Of a DNA stretch of 44,878 nucleotides, positions 35,834-44,874 are shown piece by piece. Source of the DNA: UBA12191 sp964422295. GTDB lineage: Bacteria; Planctomycetota; UBA8108; UBA1146. The first letter of the stretch is position 1. Each line of letters begins with the position of its first letter. Below the pieces are notes generated by a model that was not told the origin of the DNA, ran no database searches, and saw only the letters and a program-made list of their open reading frames with translations. The translations under genes and the position numbers were made by a program. The stretch is from assembly GCA_964422295.1 (NCBI GenBank), contig CAYRAM010000022.1:1-44878 (forward strand). The letters run 5' to 3'.

Positions 35834-35917
35834 GGGCGAGTGGCGGAACTGGCAGACGCGGGGGACTTAAAATCCCCTCCCCGTTAGGGGGTCCGGGTTC
35901 GATTCCCGGCTCGCCCA
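35834..35917 (+). tRNA. tRNA-Leu (anticodon TAA), CCA not encoded
   Basis: This is a class II tRNA of 84 nt with a long variable arm. GGGCGAG (35834-35840) pairs with CTCGCCC (35910-35916). The anticodon arm GGGGA-CTTAAAA-TCCCC gives TAA, and the T loop is GGTTCGATTCC. The discriminator A is followed by TCT, so the CCA end must be added after transcription, unlike the other three tRNAs here. Confidence 0.96.
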
Positions 35918-35946
35918 TCTTTTCACATCTCAAGATTGGAGATTTC

Positions 35947-36753
35947 ATGTCCCGAATAAAATTCAGAAATACAGTTTGTTTCGGGTCGTGCCTGGTACTG
36001 CTTTTTTTGGTGGGATGCCAATCAGGGGGAGCAGGTTCGGTGCGACTCAGGGGGGAAAGTTGGTCACCGACTCCTGGAGGAGCCATTCGGGCTTCTGAAT
36101 TGGGTTCCGTCGGAGACTTGGTGGATTTGGAAGGAGATCTTGGCCTTGGGGAGGAAGAAACGGTCTGGGTCTATTCTGTCGAGGGAGATCTGGGGCTTGG
36201 TACTGTTGAAGCGACCAGCCTCGATTTTTCCACTGCTGGCACAAACGTGCTTACCGGTTCCCTGGACTTTGGTGGAACCGTATTTGACGCTGCAGCAATC
36301 ACCAGTGATTTCAATCTTTCGATCACATCTCTGAAAAACAAGGGATCGCTTTTCGGACTGGGCCCTATTGGTCTGAAGTACATCTGGGGAGCTGATAACC
36401 TGGTCTTGGATTCGACGATTTCGGGAACGGTTGGCGGCGTAGCAGAGACTGCGACCGAAACCATGGATGAATGGATTCCCACTTTCGGTCTCGGTGCCTC
36501 CTATGGAATGCCGATTGGGAACGACTGGGGCCTGGAACTGGATGCTGAAGTTTCAGGACTCTGGATCAGTTATGGGGATATCGATGGCACCTATCAGGGA
36601 ACGACGCTTCGAGCAGGATTGCGCCAAGGAGCGGGTATGCTCTTCGGCATCGGCCACCGATCATTGATCGTGGATATACAGGATGACGGTAGTGGTACCT
36701 CTGCTGATCTCGATCTGGGAGGAACTTATCTCTTTTTGGAGTGGGCGATCTGA
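35947..36753 (+). CDS. Putative outer-membrane beta-barrel lipoprotein
   Basis: This 268-aa protein starts at ATG 35947 with GGAGA 4 nt upstream. The longer open frame to 35737 would run through tRNA-Leu and is not real. The lipoprotein signal ends FLVGC. The rest is beta-rich with alternating hydrophobic residues and Gly turns. It ends in a strand (GTYLFLEWAI) typical of small outer-membrane barrels. I recognise no specific family. The gene begins only 29 nt after the tRNA, so it may share its transcript, and it ends before a strong terminator. Confidence 0.82.
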   Translation: MSRIKFRNTVCFGSCLVLLFLVGCQSGGAGSVRLRGESWSPTPGGAIRASELGSVGDLVDLEGDLGLGEEETVWVYSVEGDLGLGTVEATSLDFSTAGTNVLTGSLDFGGTVFDAAAITSDFNLSITSLKNKGSLFGLGPIGLKYIWGADNLVLDSTISGTVGGVAETATETMDEWIPTFGLGASYGMPIGNDWGLELDAEVSGLWISYGDIDGTYQGTTLRAGLRQGAGMLFGIGHRSLIVDIQDDGSGTSADLDLGGTYLFLEWAI

Positions 36754-36770
36754 TTCTTTTCTCAATACAA

Positions 36771-36807
36771 AAAGGGGAGTGACCCGATAGGGTCACTCCC
36801 CTTTTTT
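36771..36807. terminator. Bidirectional terminator between convergent genes
   Basis: A 15-bp perfect stem, AAAGGGGAGTGACCC (36771-36785) with its complement at 36790-36804, has loop GATA. It has T7 on the plus strand and an A run on the other side, so it serves both the lipoprotein gene and the minus-strand DUF1111 gene. Confidence 0.95.
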
Positions 36808-36829
36808 TGCCCTTTGAATGAGGGTCGAA

Positions 36830-38602
36830 TCAAGGACAACTGATGGCAGCAGCACAATCGAGCGAGTCAGTGGTCGGATCTGGTCCACATGTGGATATTC
36901 CCGGAGCGGGCATCTCAGTTCCTGAAGAGAAAAGGAATGTCAAAACAAAGATGGCATCGCTGATGTCGATGGCTCCGTCGTCATTTGAATCGCTGCCATC
37001 GAGGCATTCCGGCAAGCCTGCGCCGCCAAAGAGTGCGGATAACAAGGCGACCGCATCACCGATGTCCACAGCGCCATCCAGGTTGATATCACCCCTGCGG
37101 AAGAAGGGATCTTCACAAGTATCGAGAACGCCGTTGTTGTTGGTATCACCATTGAGTGTCAGGATCTGAACAAGATCCCAAGTGCTGTCTCCATCGCAGT
37201 CCGCAACGGTGCCCTCGAAGACCTGTTCCAGTCCACTCAGATCGAATGCATCCACATCCCCATCTTGGTCGAGATCGTGAAGTGCACAGGGAGAATCTGC
37301 ATTGAATGAACCGGGAGCATCTCCGGTCCAGCAGTCGATGAATCCCTGCAGATCTGCTTCGTCGATGAAACTGTTTCCGTCAGTGTCGTACTCGGATCTG
37401 CCCAACGAATCGAGAAATGCGACGACCTTATCCTGTTCACTCTTGTCGAGGTTGTTCCACGCTTGCGAGGATGCGAGAGCATCTCCAAAGTGCCAACCGA
37501 CGGCATCATTCACCCCTTGGTAGAGATCTTGCACGAGGATGCGCCCGTCGTGCAGAAGTTGTCCCCGTATTCGCAGCCCCCAGAGAGGGGGGGTTTTCAT
37601 CTCTGTTTCCAGGGCGTCTCCTTGGGCGATTCCGTCGCCAAGGGCACCCATGTCGTGGAGCAGGAAATCACTGTAGGGGCGCAACGTCACCCCCGACATC
37701 CCTGCCTCGGGACTGGTCCCGGTGGTGTACTCGGGGCGATGACAGATCGCACACCCGATGTCGTTAAAAATCGTCTCACCACTCATACCACTTCGCGGAG
37801 TCTGCGGAGGAGGTGCGAGAAATTTTTGGAAATCCGTAATCCGATCGAGGAAGGGGACCCCATTATCCAGCGGCTCCTCCGGATCTGCTACGAGATCACA
37901 GGTCGGCAGAAGTGTGGCGTCCCCATTGGGAGCATTTTCCGATTGCACAATGCTGTTGGTGATGCCCATCTCATTGAGAGTGGCATCACCGCTAAAGGAC
38001 ATGAGTGTCGCCAGCTGTGATTTCCAGCCGAAGCGTCCGACAGCCAAAGGTGCAGTGGGATCTTCGAGGATCGGAACCCAGTGGACGATCCCGCCATTGG
38101 ATTGATTTGCCTCGATGACAGAGCCGTCGATGGCTTCAACCAATCCTGCACCGAGAATCGAAGGTGTAATCCGGTCTGCGATCACGGTGGCAGAGGCAGG
38201 GACAATCTCGAGGCACTCGGCTGAGATGGCGTTTGCCTGCAGCAGGGATCCTCCCTCTGCGTCGAGGGGGTCGAAGGGGGCACCCTTATCGGCGGCACCG
38301 AATCGCGTCACTGTGATGGAACTGGTACCACCGATGGGAACGGCATGGCAAGAAGCGCAGGAGTCCTGATTGAAGCCGGGACCCAGCCCCTCTGCTTCAC
38401 CAAAGGTACGCAGAAATTGGATCTTTCCCAGGTTGAATCTCTCCAACTGGCTACTGTTCAGGAATGGAAGTGGATCTCCCGCTTTTGGCTGTGGTGATTG
38501 TGCGATGGCCGGCATTGCGGACATCAGAAGCACCAACAGGCTCAGGATCGCCAACGGTGACTTCGAAAATTGAAGTCCTTTGGACATGGTCACTCCGGAC
38601 AT
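36830..38602 (-). CDS. Secreted DUF1111 di-haem oxidoreductase with two kinds of EF-hand/dockerin module
   Basis: This 590-aa protein starts at ATG 38602 with GGGAGAG just upstream. The signal peptide ends AIAQ. The catalytic part matches the di-haem oxidoreductase family PF06537, with CxxCH at C82/C85/H86 and C284/C287/H288, plus MKTPPLWGLRIRGQLLHDGR. Two different calcium modules follow. The first (about 425-490) has DTDGNSFIDEADLQGFIDC and DLDQDGDVDAFDLSGL. The second is the dockerin-like tail shared with its neighbours (RGDINLDGAVDIGDA, DSNDDGAIDISDA, ending ISCP). Family members are periplasmic redox enzymes of uncertain substrate. A 17-bp tandem repeat lies in its leader. Confidence 0.92.
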   Translation of the reverse strand: MSGVTMSKGLQFSKSPLAILSLLVLLMSAMPAIAQSPQPKAGDPLPFLNSSQLERFNLGKIQFLRTFGEAEGLGPGFNQDSCASCHAVPIGGTSSITVTRFGAADKGAPFDPLDAEGGSLLQANAISAECLEIVPASATVIADRITPSILGAGLVEAIDGSVIEANQSNGGIVHWVPILEDPTAPLAVGRFGWKSQLATLMSFSGDATLNEMGITNSIVQSENAPNGDATLLPTCDLVADPEEPLDNGVPFLDRITDFQKFLAPPPQTPRSGMSGETIFNDIGCAICHRPEYTTGTSPEAGMSGVTLRPYSDFLLHDMGALGDGIAQGDALETEMKTPPLWGLRIRGQLLHDGRILVQDLYQGVNDAVGWHFGDALASSQAWNNLDKSEQDKVVAFLDSLGRSEYDTDGNSFIDEADLQGFIDCWTGDAPGSFNADSPCALHDLDQDGDVDAFDLSGLEQVFEGTVADCDGDSTWDLVQILTLNGDTNNNGVLDTCEDPFFRRGDINLDGAVDIGDAVALLSALFGGAGLPECLDGSDSNDDGAIDISDAIFVLTFLFSSGTEMPAPGISTCGPDPTTDSLDCAAAISCP

Positions 38603-38615
38603 GATCTCTCCCTAG

Positions 38616-38666
38616 TTTCTTGACCTCTGCGGTTTCTTAACCTATGCGGTTTCTTAACCTATGCGG
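38616..38666 (-). repeat. Three 17-bp tandem repeats in the leader of the DUF1111 gene
   Basis: Three units lie head to tail at 38616-38632, 38633-38649 and 38650-38666. Two are identical (TTTCTTAACCTATGCGG) and the one nearest the gene differs at two bases. On the transcribed strand each contains GGTTAAGAAACC (or a variant), a short inverted repeat. The last unit ends 14 nt before the start codon, next to the ribosome site. Confidence 0.9.
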
Positions 38667-38809
38667 GCAAGCCCCTGGCGCGATATAAAATCGAGCCTCT
38701 CCCTCAACCTAATAAATGGTTCCTCCCGAACCCTGGATTGCCTGTCGACAACTCAGAATAAAGAAGGCTGCATTCCCATACCGGAATCAACAGACAGCCC
38801 CAATCCTTT

Positions 38810-38844
38810 CCCGGCGCAGCCCATTCAACAAGGGCTGCGCCGGG
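38810..38844. other. GC-rich inverted repeat, possible terminator
   Basis: A 13-bp perfect stem, CCCGGCGCAGCCC (38810-38822) with its complement at 38832-38844, has a 9-nt loop, about 55 nt beyond the stop of the minus-strand VCBS gene. No T run follows on either strand, so it may be a terminator that works with Rho, a 3' stabilising hairpin, or a protein site. Confidence 0.7.
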
Positions 38845-38898
38845 AGCAGGATCACGCTGGATCGCCGCTCACCACTGGCGAAGCAACGATTCGGGTGA

Positions 38899-41466
38899 CT
38901 ATGGACACCCGACAATACAGTCGAGAGCGTCATCAGTCGGATCTACTCCGCAATTGATCGGCTCTGGCATCGTAGCGCCGGCGAAGAGGAAGCTCAGTGC
39001 TGCCACTGCGTCGGCGATGTCCAAGTTGCCATCATCGTTAGTGTCTGCGGCATCCTGGCAGTTCACTGGACTTGAGTTGAACAACAACTGAAGAATGTTG
39101 ACCGGATCACTGATATCACGGCTGCCATCGAGATTGACGTCACCGCGTTGGAAGACGATCCCTCCGGTGCCATTGCACTCGGTAATTTCGATGGCGAAAT
39201 CATCGATTCCCGCTTCAACAAGCGAGTTGTTGGGTGCATCTGTTGCCGTGAAGCGAACCTGTGTATTGACACTCGGTGTCACGAAATCACTGACGGTAAA
39301 CGAGAAGTTTTGCCAAGTTCCCGAAGTACCGAGAGCTCCGCCGACGATCAGTGCAGTGGTCCAGGTAACCCCGCCATCATTGGATACCGAAACGACGAAA
39401 TTATCCATTTGGGTCGGATCAGTTTCGATGTTGGCGTACCAGAGGTTGAAGCTGATTACCGGGTTGCTTCCTGCCAGATTCAAACTCGGACTGATCAGAT
39501 GGGTGGGGCCGCCATCCAGGTCAGCGGTCCCTGCCGCTCCTCCTATCGGCCCGTTTCCGGTAATCCAACAGAGGGTTCCACTGGCGGCATTTTCAGGCTG
39601 GGAAGCGACTCCGCCACTGGTGGTGCCGATCGGATCGACCAATTCCCAGGCACCCGCAGAAACCGATGGATCTGAGACGACAGTCCAGCCGCCCGGCAAG
39701 CCGGTTTCAAAATCGTTGAGATCTTGACTCAGGGTGTCCGCCACCGGAAGCGTCGTGGTGGAGGAGGTTTCATTGATGCCATTGGTCAGGGAAGCCGTCA
39801 CGAACCATGCGATTGTGGAAGTGGCGGTATTGCCGTCGAGAGTTCCTTCATAGTTGAATCCGCCGACGGAACTCATTGGAGTTTGCACGAAAGCCGCACC
39901 ATCCGCAGAGGTATGGAGAAGGATCGTGCCCTGATCGAGGATTCCGCCTCCGAAGGCTTCCACTGCAACTTGAACCGGTACGGTATCGGTGCAAGGAACT
40001 TGGGTTGGATTGCTGGCAGAGGGGGTGAGGGTGAGCCCGATGGGGGCTTCATTCATCCACACTTCTGTGCCGGTACAGGTGCCGAGGACCATGTCGAGCC
40101 AACCATCCCCATTGATGTCCATGACGGCCACGTCGTGAACTCCGTTGGGTCGCCATTGACCCCCGTCATTCTCCTGGCGAAGCGTCACGTTCGGTGCATT
40201 ACCCAAGTTGTGGTAGATGTGCATTCGACGATTACAGCCCGCAATATCGACATCGACGTCGGTGATGATGACGTCGTTCCAGCCATCATTGTCGAGGTCT
40301 GCAATCACCGAATTGCCGCCAAAGCCATCGTCACCACCGGCGCCGGTTCCACCGGCAAATGAGTAAAGGAAACGATTGAAATTGGCGAGACCGTTGGCAT
40401 CGTTTCCGCTATTGAGGAGATACGAATCTGCGCCGTCATCGGTGACCACCATATCGTTGGCACCATCATTATTGAGGTCGCCAATGGTGACGTGGTATGG
40501 CGCCATGCTCGGGAAACTCTCTTTATGAGCAGCAAAAGTGCCGACGTTTCCATTATTGTTGTAGGCCACACCGACGTACTGGGGAGGGTTCAAAGCCGTA
40601 TCCTTGACGATATCGAGGTGGCCATCGCCATTCATGTCACGGATGGCAGAAGCCATGCCAAAGGCAGACTGGGGGAAGGGGAATGGACTTCCACCAACGA
40701 CGATGCTGCCGCTGAAGACGGCTGCCGTTCCATCGGTGAAGAACCCGTTGCCGTCATTGAGAAGGATTCGGTCATTGAAGTCGAGGGTTTGTCCTCCGCC
40801 GCTGTCGTAGTCACCTTGGTAAATATCGAGATCTCCATCCTCATCGATATCTCCGACGTCGACAGAACAGAAGCGTGGAGCATGGGGGGCACCGCCCGGG
40901 GCGTTGCCTTCAAACTGTTGCATGCGAGCGTCTTCGTGTAGGAATCCACCCCAGTTTCCATTGACGAGTCCCTGATTCATGTAAATGCGTGGATAGGAGA
41001 TGTGCTTCGGCTGCCCATCGGCGAGGGTTACCGCGGTCACCAAATCGAGCCAGCCGTCATCATTGAAATCTCCCAACATGACATCCCGGTCATTGGTGGG
41101 AGTGAGAAATCCGTTATCTCCAGGAACATCGGAAGCACTGGCATAGGTCGATGTGCGGTCAACCAAGACACCATTTTCGTTCATGAACAATACATTGGTT
41201 CTGAACGCAGTGACGCCACCGCTGGTAAACGGTTGCTTGCGAACACAGATCAGGTCGGTGTCGCCGTCGTTGTCAACATCTCCCCAAATGTAGTCCTTTT
41301 CATCAGGATCGGCGGTAGAGACGTTGGGATTTGCCGAAATTCTGGTTGCAGTTTCATTGGTGAACTGCACCCAATCGGGCTGTCCGAAGACCGGTGTGAC
41401 GAAAAACACTCCACACAAGATGAGGACTACTCCTGTGATGGTGGAGGAAAATGGCAAGTTGCGCAT
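38899..41466 (-). CDS. Secreted VCBS/FG-GAP repeat protein with jelly-roll domain and dockerin-like tail
   Basis: This 855-aa protein has a signal peptide ending PVFG. The first 450 or so residues hold seven or more FG-GAP/VCBS motifs (GDVDNDGDTDLICV, GDFNDDGWLDLVTA, GDIDEDGDLDIYQG, RDMNGDGHLDIVKD, GDLNNDGANDMVVT, ADLDNDGWNDVIIT, MDINGDGWLDMVLG), which suggest a beta-propeller with calcium-binding loops. An Ig-like region and a MAM/CUB-like jelly-roll (about 600-770, HLISPSLNLAGSNPVISF, VVSVSNDGGVTWTT) follow. The dockerin-like module ends the chain (RGDVNLDGSRDISDP, DTNDDGNLDIADA, VGCP). A surface-binding role is likely, and no catalytic site is seen. Confidence 0.9.
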   Translation of the reverse strand: MRNLPFSSTITGVVLILCGVFFVTPVFGQPDWVQFTNETATRISANPNVSTADPDEKDYIWGDVDNDGDTDLICVRKQPFTSGGVTAFRTNVLFMNENGVLVDRTSTYASASDVPGDNGFLTPTNDRDVMLGDFNDDGWLDLVTAVTLADGQPKHISYPRIYMNQGLVNGNWGGFLHEDARMQQFEGNAPGGAPHAPRFCSVDVGDIDEDGDLDIYQGDYDSGGGQTLDFNDRILLNDGNGFFTDGTAAVFSGSIVVGGSPFPFPQSAFGMASAIRDMNGDGHLDIVKDTALNPPQYVGVAYNNNGNVGTFAAHKESFPSMAPYHVTIGDLNNDGANDMVVTDDGADSYLLNSGNDANGLANFNRFLYSFAGGTGAGGDDGFGGNSVIADLDNDGWNDVIITDVDVDIAGCNRRMHIYHNLGNAPNVTLRQENDGGQWRPNGVHDVAVMDINGDGWLDMVLGTCTGTEVWMNEAPIGLTLTPSASNPTQVPCTDTVPVQVAVEAFGGGILDQGTILLHTSADGAAFVQTPMSSVGGFNYEGTLDGNTATSTIAWFVTASLTNGINETSSTTTLPVADTLSQDLNDFETGLPGGWTVVSDPSVSAGAWELVDPIGTTSGGVASQPENAASGTLCWITGNGPIGGAAGTADLDGGPTHLISPSLNLAGSNPVISFNLWYANIETDPTQMDNFVVSVSNDGGVTWTTALIVGGALGTSGTWQNFSFTVSDFVTPSVNTQVRFTATDAPNNSLVEAGIDDFAIEITECNGTGGIVFQRGDVNLDGSRDISDPVNILQLLFNSSPVNCQDAADTNDDGNLDIADAVAALSFLFAGATMPEPINCGVDPTDDALDCIVGCP

Positions 41467-42151
41467 TCTGGGGACACTCCCTTCCCAAAAGATATTCCCG
41501 GATCACTGTGAGAGGTGCATTTCCAACCCGGATAGGGGCTGAAAAAGCAGCCACTGAACAAGAAACACGTTCGCCCCAATGGTTCAGGGGACGAGACGAA
41601 ACCATCACTTGTCCAGATGCCAGCAACCCGCACGACGAACTACCCCCCCGGGCAGTTCGATAAAGGACGATTCCGACACACGATCGGCAGCGCATTCAGA
41701 CGCAAGATCGATGCACCGAAACCCAAAACTCGTCCCCTGATGTGGAGTTATTCCCACATTTCCCACAGGGGATGAAAATTTAAAAAATGACCTGCGAAAA
41801 ACCAACCAAGCCAACTCTCGATTATACGGCTCTGATGAGGTCATGGGGATAGTCTAGATCCCACTTCCAACGCCGGATTTGGACACTAATGCACCCCTAT
41901 GGGTCCCAAAGGACTGCTGACGGGACATTCGTACATTTCAGCAGCGATCTAGTCACCCCAGGAGGGCAATTTTCCCGGTTTTCGCACTGAATTCCGAGAT
42001 TTTCCCAAGTCTGAATCTGCCGTCACAATCCGATTTTTTTGAAGAATCGGACCACTCATTCGGGATTTTTTTCCGCTGTGGTCCAATTCTGCTGAGATGA
42101 CCGATAAAGCGGATCAGGGGCTCCCCGGCGGGGGCATAAGGATTCTGGGAG
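41467..42151. other. Long divergent intergenic region (685 nt)
   Basis: This separates the minus-strand VCBS gene from the plus-strand repeat-rich gene and should carry both promoters. Small open frames on the minus strand (41605-41844 and 41953-42267) have no ribosome site and no recognisable protein. I see no tRNA, no strong terminator and no tandem repeat. At 685 nt it is the longest gene-free stretch in the window. Confidence 0.5.
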
Positions 42152-44773
42152 ATGCTAGTCTTACCTGAAGGGTCCCCGACGTTTCCAGGGGTAAAACAGG
42201 TCGCTTCTATGACTGAGAACAGGTCCATCGAACCCTCTGACGATTCACCCAGGGCAACAGTTGCCACTTCGGATCATCCCGGAGATGCCGCGAGGGCTTT
42301 GATCAGTGCTCTCCATCGAGATGGTGAAGGGGTTTGGGAGTTTTATCCCCAGGGAGTGGAATCTCCTTCCATCGCTATCGAAGTCTCTTCGTCGATCCTT
42401 GTCGACCTGAAACTCCCGGAGCGCCGGTCCGTATTGCACAGGGCTCTGCTTAGGGACTCGCTGATGAAGTCAAAGGAGATCGAGCGCCTCGAACGCAAAG
42501 GGCTTGAGCGTCAACAGTGCCCGGGCATCTTGTGTCTCGAAGAAGGAAAAGTGGATTCATCGGCTGCAGGGGAGAGCATCGCCCGCGAGATCTCAGCCGA
42601 TTTACAGACGGTCCTCATCGCGGGTGAGGGGGTGTGGCGCGGCCCCTTATCGACCTCGATCGGATCCGGATTGCAAGAATTTGTGGATCTCGGTTTGACT
42701 CCTGAGCAGGCATTGCTGCGAAGTGCCAGGCAACACGATTTGTGGGATGCCAGCTGCGAATTGCCATTGATGAGAGAGGTGGTCACCGCTTCACCATCGG
42801 CATTTGGCCTGGTCTCCGACCCGACGACATCAGCGGAAGCCCGCTCTTTGCTGGAGTCTGCAGATGGACTCCAGGATTTGGCGGCATTGACCGGGCATCG
42901 CGCCGACCCCTGGCGAGCCCTCGATCGTGCACTGGAACTTCTGGGTGCAGGACATCTTCAGTTTCAAAGCGCCATGCATCTCTTCCAATTGGGTGAGCAG
43001 AAACTGGCGTCCGGAGATTCCGAAACTGCGCTGCGTCATTGGCGCAGAGCAGAAGAAAAGGGACTCGACGACTTTGATTTGGCAGGACGTATCGGTCAGA
43101 TTTGTGCCAGAAGCGGTCGCAGATCGGAGGCGCTGGGACGACTTCGTCAGCACGCAAGAAAATCTTTGGAACAGATGCGCTTTGAGGCCGCACGGCTATC
43201 GTGGACAGAGTTGGCTTGCCTCGATCCCAACGATGCCGAAGGGGTCGACCGCGCGGTCCAACTGTGGATCAAGGAGCCCGGGGGTGAACTCACTCCATGC
43301 CTGGAATTGGCGGAGGTATTGAGTCACTGCGGGCGCTGGCAAACCGTTGCTGAATTGACAGAAGGTGTGGGGGTACAGAGTCCCGATTCACGATTGCACG
43401 AGTGGCACGAAAAGGCAGCTAATGCACTCGGCGATGGGGAGATGGAGCTGCGAGCGCGATGGAGGAGAGCGGAGTGTCTTCGGACCGGTTCTGACCCATT
43501 ATCGGCGATTGATCATTACCAGAGATTACTCGATCAAAATTTTGATACGGTTCGCGTTTCCCTTCGGCTTGCGGATCTCATGCTCCAACAATCCGAAGTA
43601 GAAGAAGCGCGAGGAATACTCGAGTCGTTATTGACCGGCAGCAACATTCGCGAGATCTGGGAAGACGAGGAACTTCAGAATACTCTGCAATCGTGTGCCG
43701 AGCATGACGATGTGCCAATTTCCGCTCTCGACCTGCTCCATCAAATGACCTTTGACCAGGGCAAGTTTGATTCTTCCCGTGATTATCTCTTAAGGATCAT
43801 CCAGCGCTCAAATTGTGATCTTGAAATCTCCCTTGCGGAGTATCGAACCCAGGTATGGGTGTCGAGATATCCAGATGATTTTGAGGTTCTGGAGCAACTG
43901 CTGACGAACTTGCATTCACATTCAACCCCAGCCCGTGTCGGGGCAATCGTTGAATCGACCCTGGAGCGAATGCAATTGACACCAACCCAGCGAATCCAAT
44001 TGATCAACGGGTGGCTGGAATGCGATCCGAGTCAGCCGCAAGCTTTGACACTTCTTTTCCAGGAAGGGAACCTTGAACAGTCGCAAAAGGTGGAACATTT
44101 CAGAAGGGCGTGCATGCGTGCCGCCGCAAATAGTACTGAAATCCCTAGCCCGGAAAAGGTGGGCCTGCCAGAAGATGAAGGTTGGAGAGCCCCTCTTCTC
44201 AAGGCGCTCTTCTGTGGTGGGGTCAAATCAGCAGCCGATGTTGAGGAATTGATGGGGGAGATGTCCCGTGACCCTGAATACCTTCAGCGACTCCTGCTGG
44301 ACAGGAGCCATCTCGACCCTGCGGCTCGCGACAGAGTTCAACAGCATGCACCGAATCCAAGAAGTACGATTCCATCACGGAATCCGGTCGTTCGAACAAA
44401 CCTGGGTGGGATCACTGAGAAGTTGAAAAATATCGGCTCAGGCGGTCCCGAAGCCTCTCCATCTGAGGGAGTGAACTCTGCCCCGAACTCCACCGCTCCA
44501 TCCGGGGACCAGGTTAAGGCCCATTCTTCCCCCGCTTCCGCTCCTGGAATCCAGTCAGCCCTTCATCGGCTGAAGGCGATGCGGCAACCGGAGGAGTTGA
44601 CCGAATCAGCGGGCAACACTTCAGGAACAGAAGGAGACTCGGAGGATTCACCGCGTCCTGAACCTCCTGCAGCCCCACAGGCCAACGTGAACGCAGCCAT
44701 CGCACGCTTGGGAGCACTCAGAAATGGGGGGAACTTGTCGACCGACGTTGACGCAGAAGGCAGCGATCCCTAG
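42152..44773 (+). CDS. Large cytoplasmic protein with TPR-like helical repeats
   Basis: This is an 873-aa protein from ATG 42152 (AAGGA 9 nt upstream). ATG 42209 is a fair alternative, giving 854 aa. It has no signal peptide or membrane helix. Residues of about 45-180 show a pattern weakly like DUF4388/PatA-type N-terminal domains (VLHRALLRDSLMKSKEIERL, LQTVLIAGEGVWR). The centre is all-helical with tetratricopeptide-like units (LFQLGEQKLASGDSETALRH, RIGQICARSGRRSEALGRL, LRLADLMLQQSEVEEARGIL). The last 150 or so residues are Ser/Pro/Glu-rich and probably disordered. A scaffold or gliding/secretion-related role would be a guess. tRNA-Cys follows 27 nt after the stop. Confidence 0.85.
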   Translation: MLVLPEGSPTFPGVKQVASMTENRSIEPSDDSPRATVATSDHPGDAARALISALHRDGEGVWEFYPQGVESPSIAIEVSSSILVDLKLPERRSVLHRALLRDSLMKSKEIERLERKGLERQQCPGILCLEEGKVDSSAAGESIAREISADLQTVLIAGEGVWRGPLSTSIGSGLQEFVDLGLTPEQALLRSARQHDLWDASCELPLMREVVTASPSAFGLVSDPTTSAEARSLLESADGLQDLAALTGHRADPWRALDRALELLGAGHLQFQSAMHLFQLGEQKLASGDSETALRHWRRAEEKGLDDFDLAGRIGQICARSGRRSEALGRLRQHARKSLEQMRFEAARLSWTELACLDPNDAEGVDRAVQLWIKEPGGELTPCLELAEVLSHCGRWQTVAELTEGVGVQSPDSRLHEWHEKAANALGDGEMELRARWRRAECLRTGSDPLSAIDHYQRLLDQNFDTVRVSLRLADLMLQQSEVEEARGILESLLTGSNIREIWEDEELQNTLQSCAEHDDVPISALDLLHQMTFDQGKFDSSRDYLLRIIQRSNCDLEISLAEYRTQVWVSRYPDDFEVLEQLLTNLHSHSTPARVGAIVESTLERMQLTPTQRIQLINGWLECDPSQPQALTLLFQEGNLEQSQKVEHFRRACMRAAANSTEIPSPEKVGLPEDEGWRAPLLKALFCGGVKSAADVEELMGEMSRDPEYLQRLLLDRSHLDPAARDRVQQHAPNPRSTIPSRNPVVRTNLGGITEKLKNIGSGGPEASPSEGVNSAPNSTAPSGDQVKAHSSPASAPGIQSALHRLKAMRQPEELTESAGNTSGTEGDSEDSPRPEPPAAPQANVNAAIARLGALRNGGNLSTDVDAEGSDP

Positions 44774-44800
44774 GATCGTCTGGGAGAAATCGTCAAAAGA

Positions 44801-44874
44801 GGCGGCATCGCCAAGTGGTAAGGCACGGGTTTGCAAAACCCGCATCCCCGGTTCGAATCCGGGTGCCGCCTCCA
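44801..44874 (+). tRNA. tRNA-Cys (anticodon GCA)
   Basis: The cloverleaf is complete. GGCGGCA (44801-44807) pairs with TGCCGCC (44864-44870). The anticodon arm CGGGT-TTGCAAA-ACCCG gives GCA. The discriminator base is T, as expected for tRNA-Cys, and CCA is encoded (44872-44874). Confidence 0.97.

Noticed and set aside
35737..35946. N-terminal extension of the outer-membrane lipoprotein
   Set aside because: It would translate through tRNA-Leu. The ATG at 35947 has a ribosome site and a lipoprotein signal.
41953..42267. 104-aa minus-strand open frame in the long intergenic region
   Set aside because: It overlaps the start of the plus-strand repeat-rich gene, has no ribosome site and no recognisable family.
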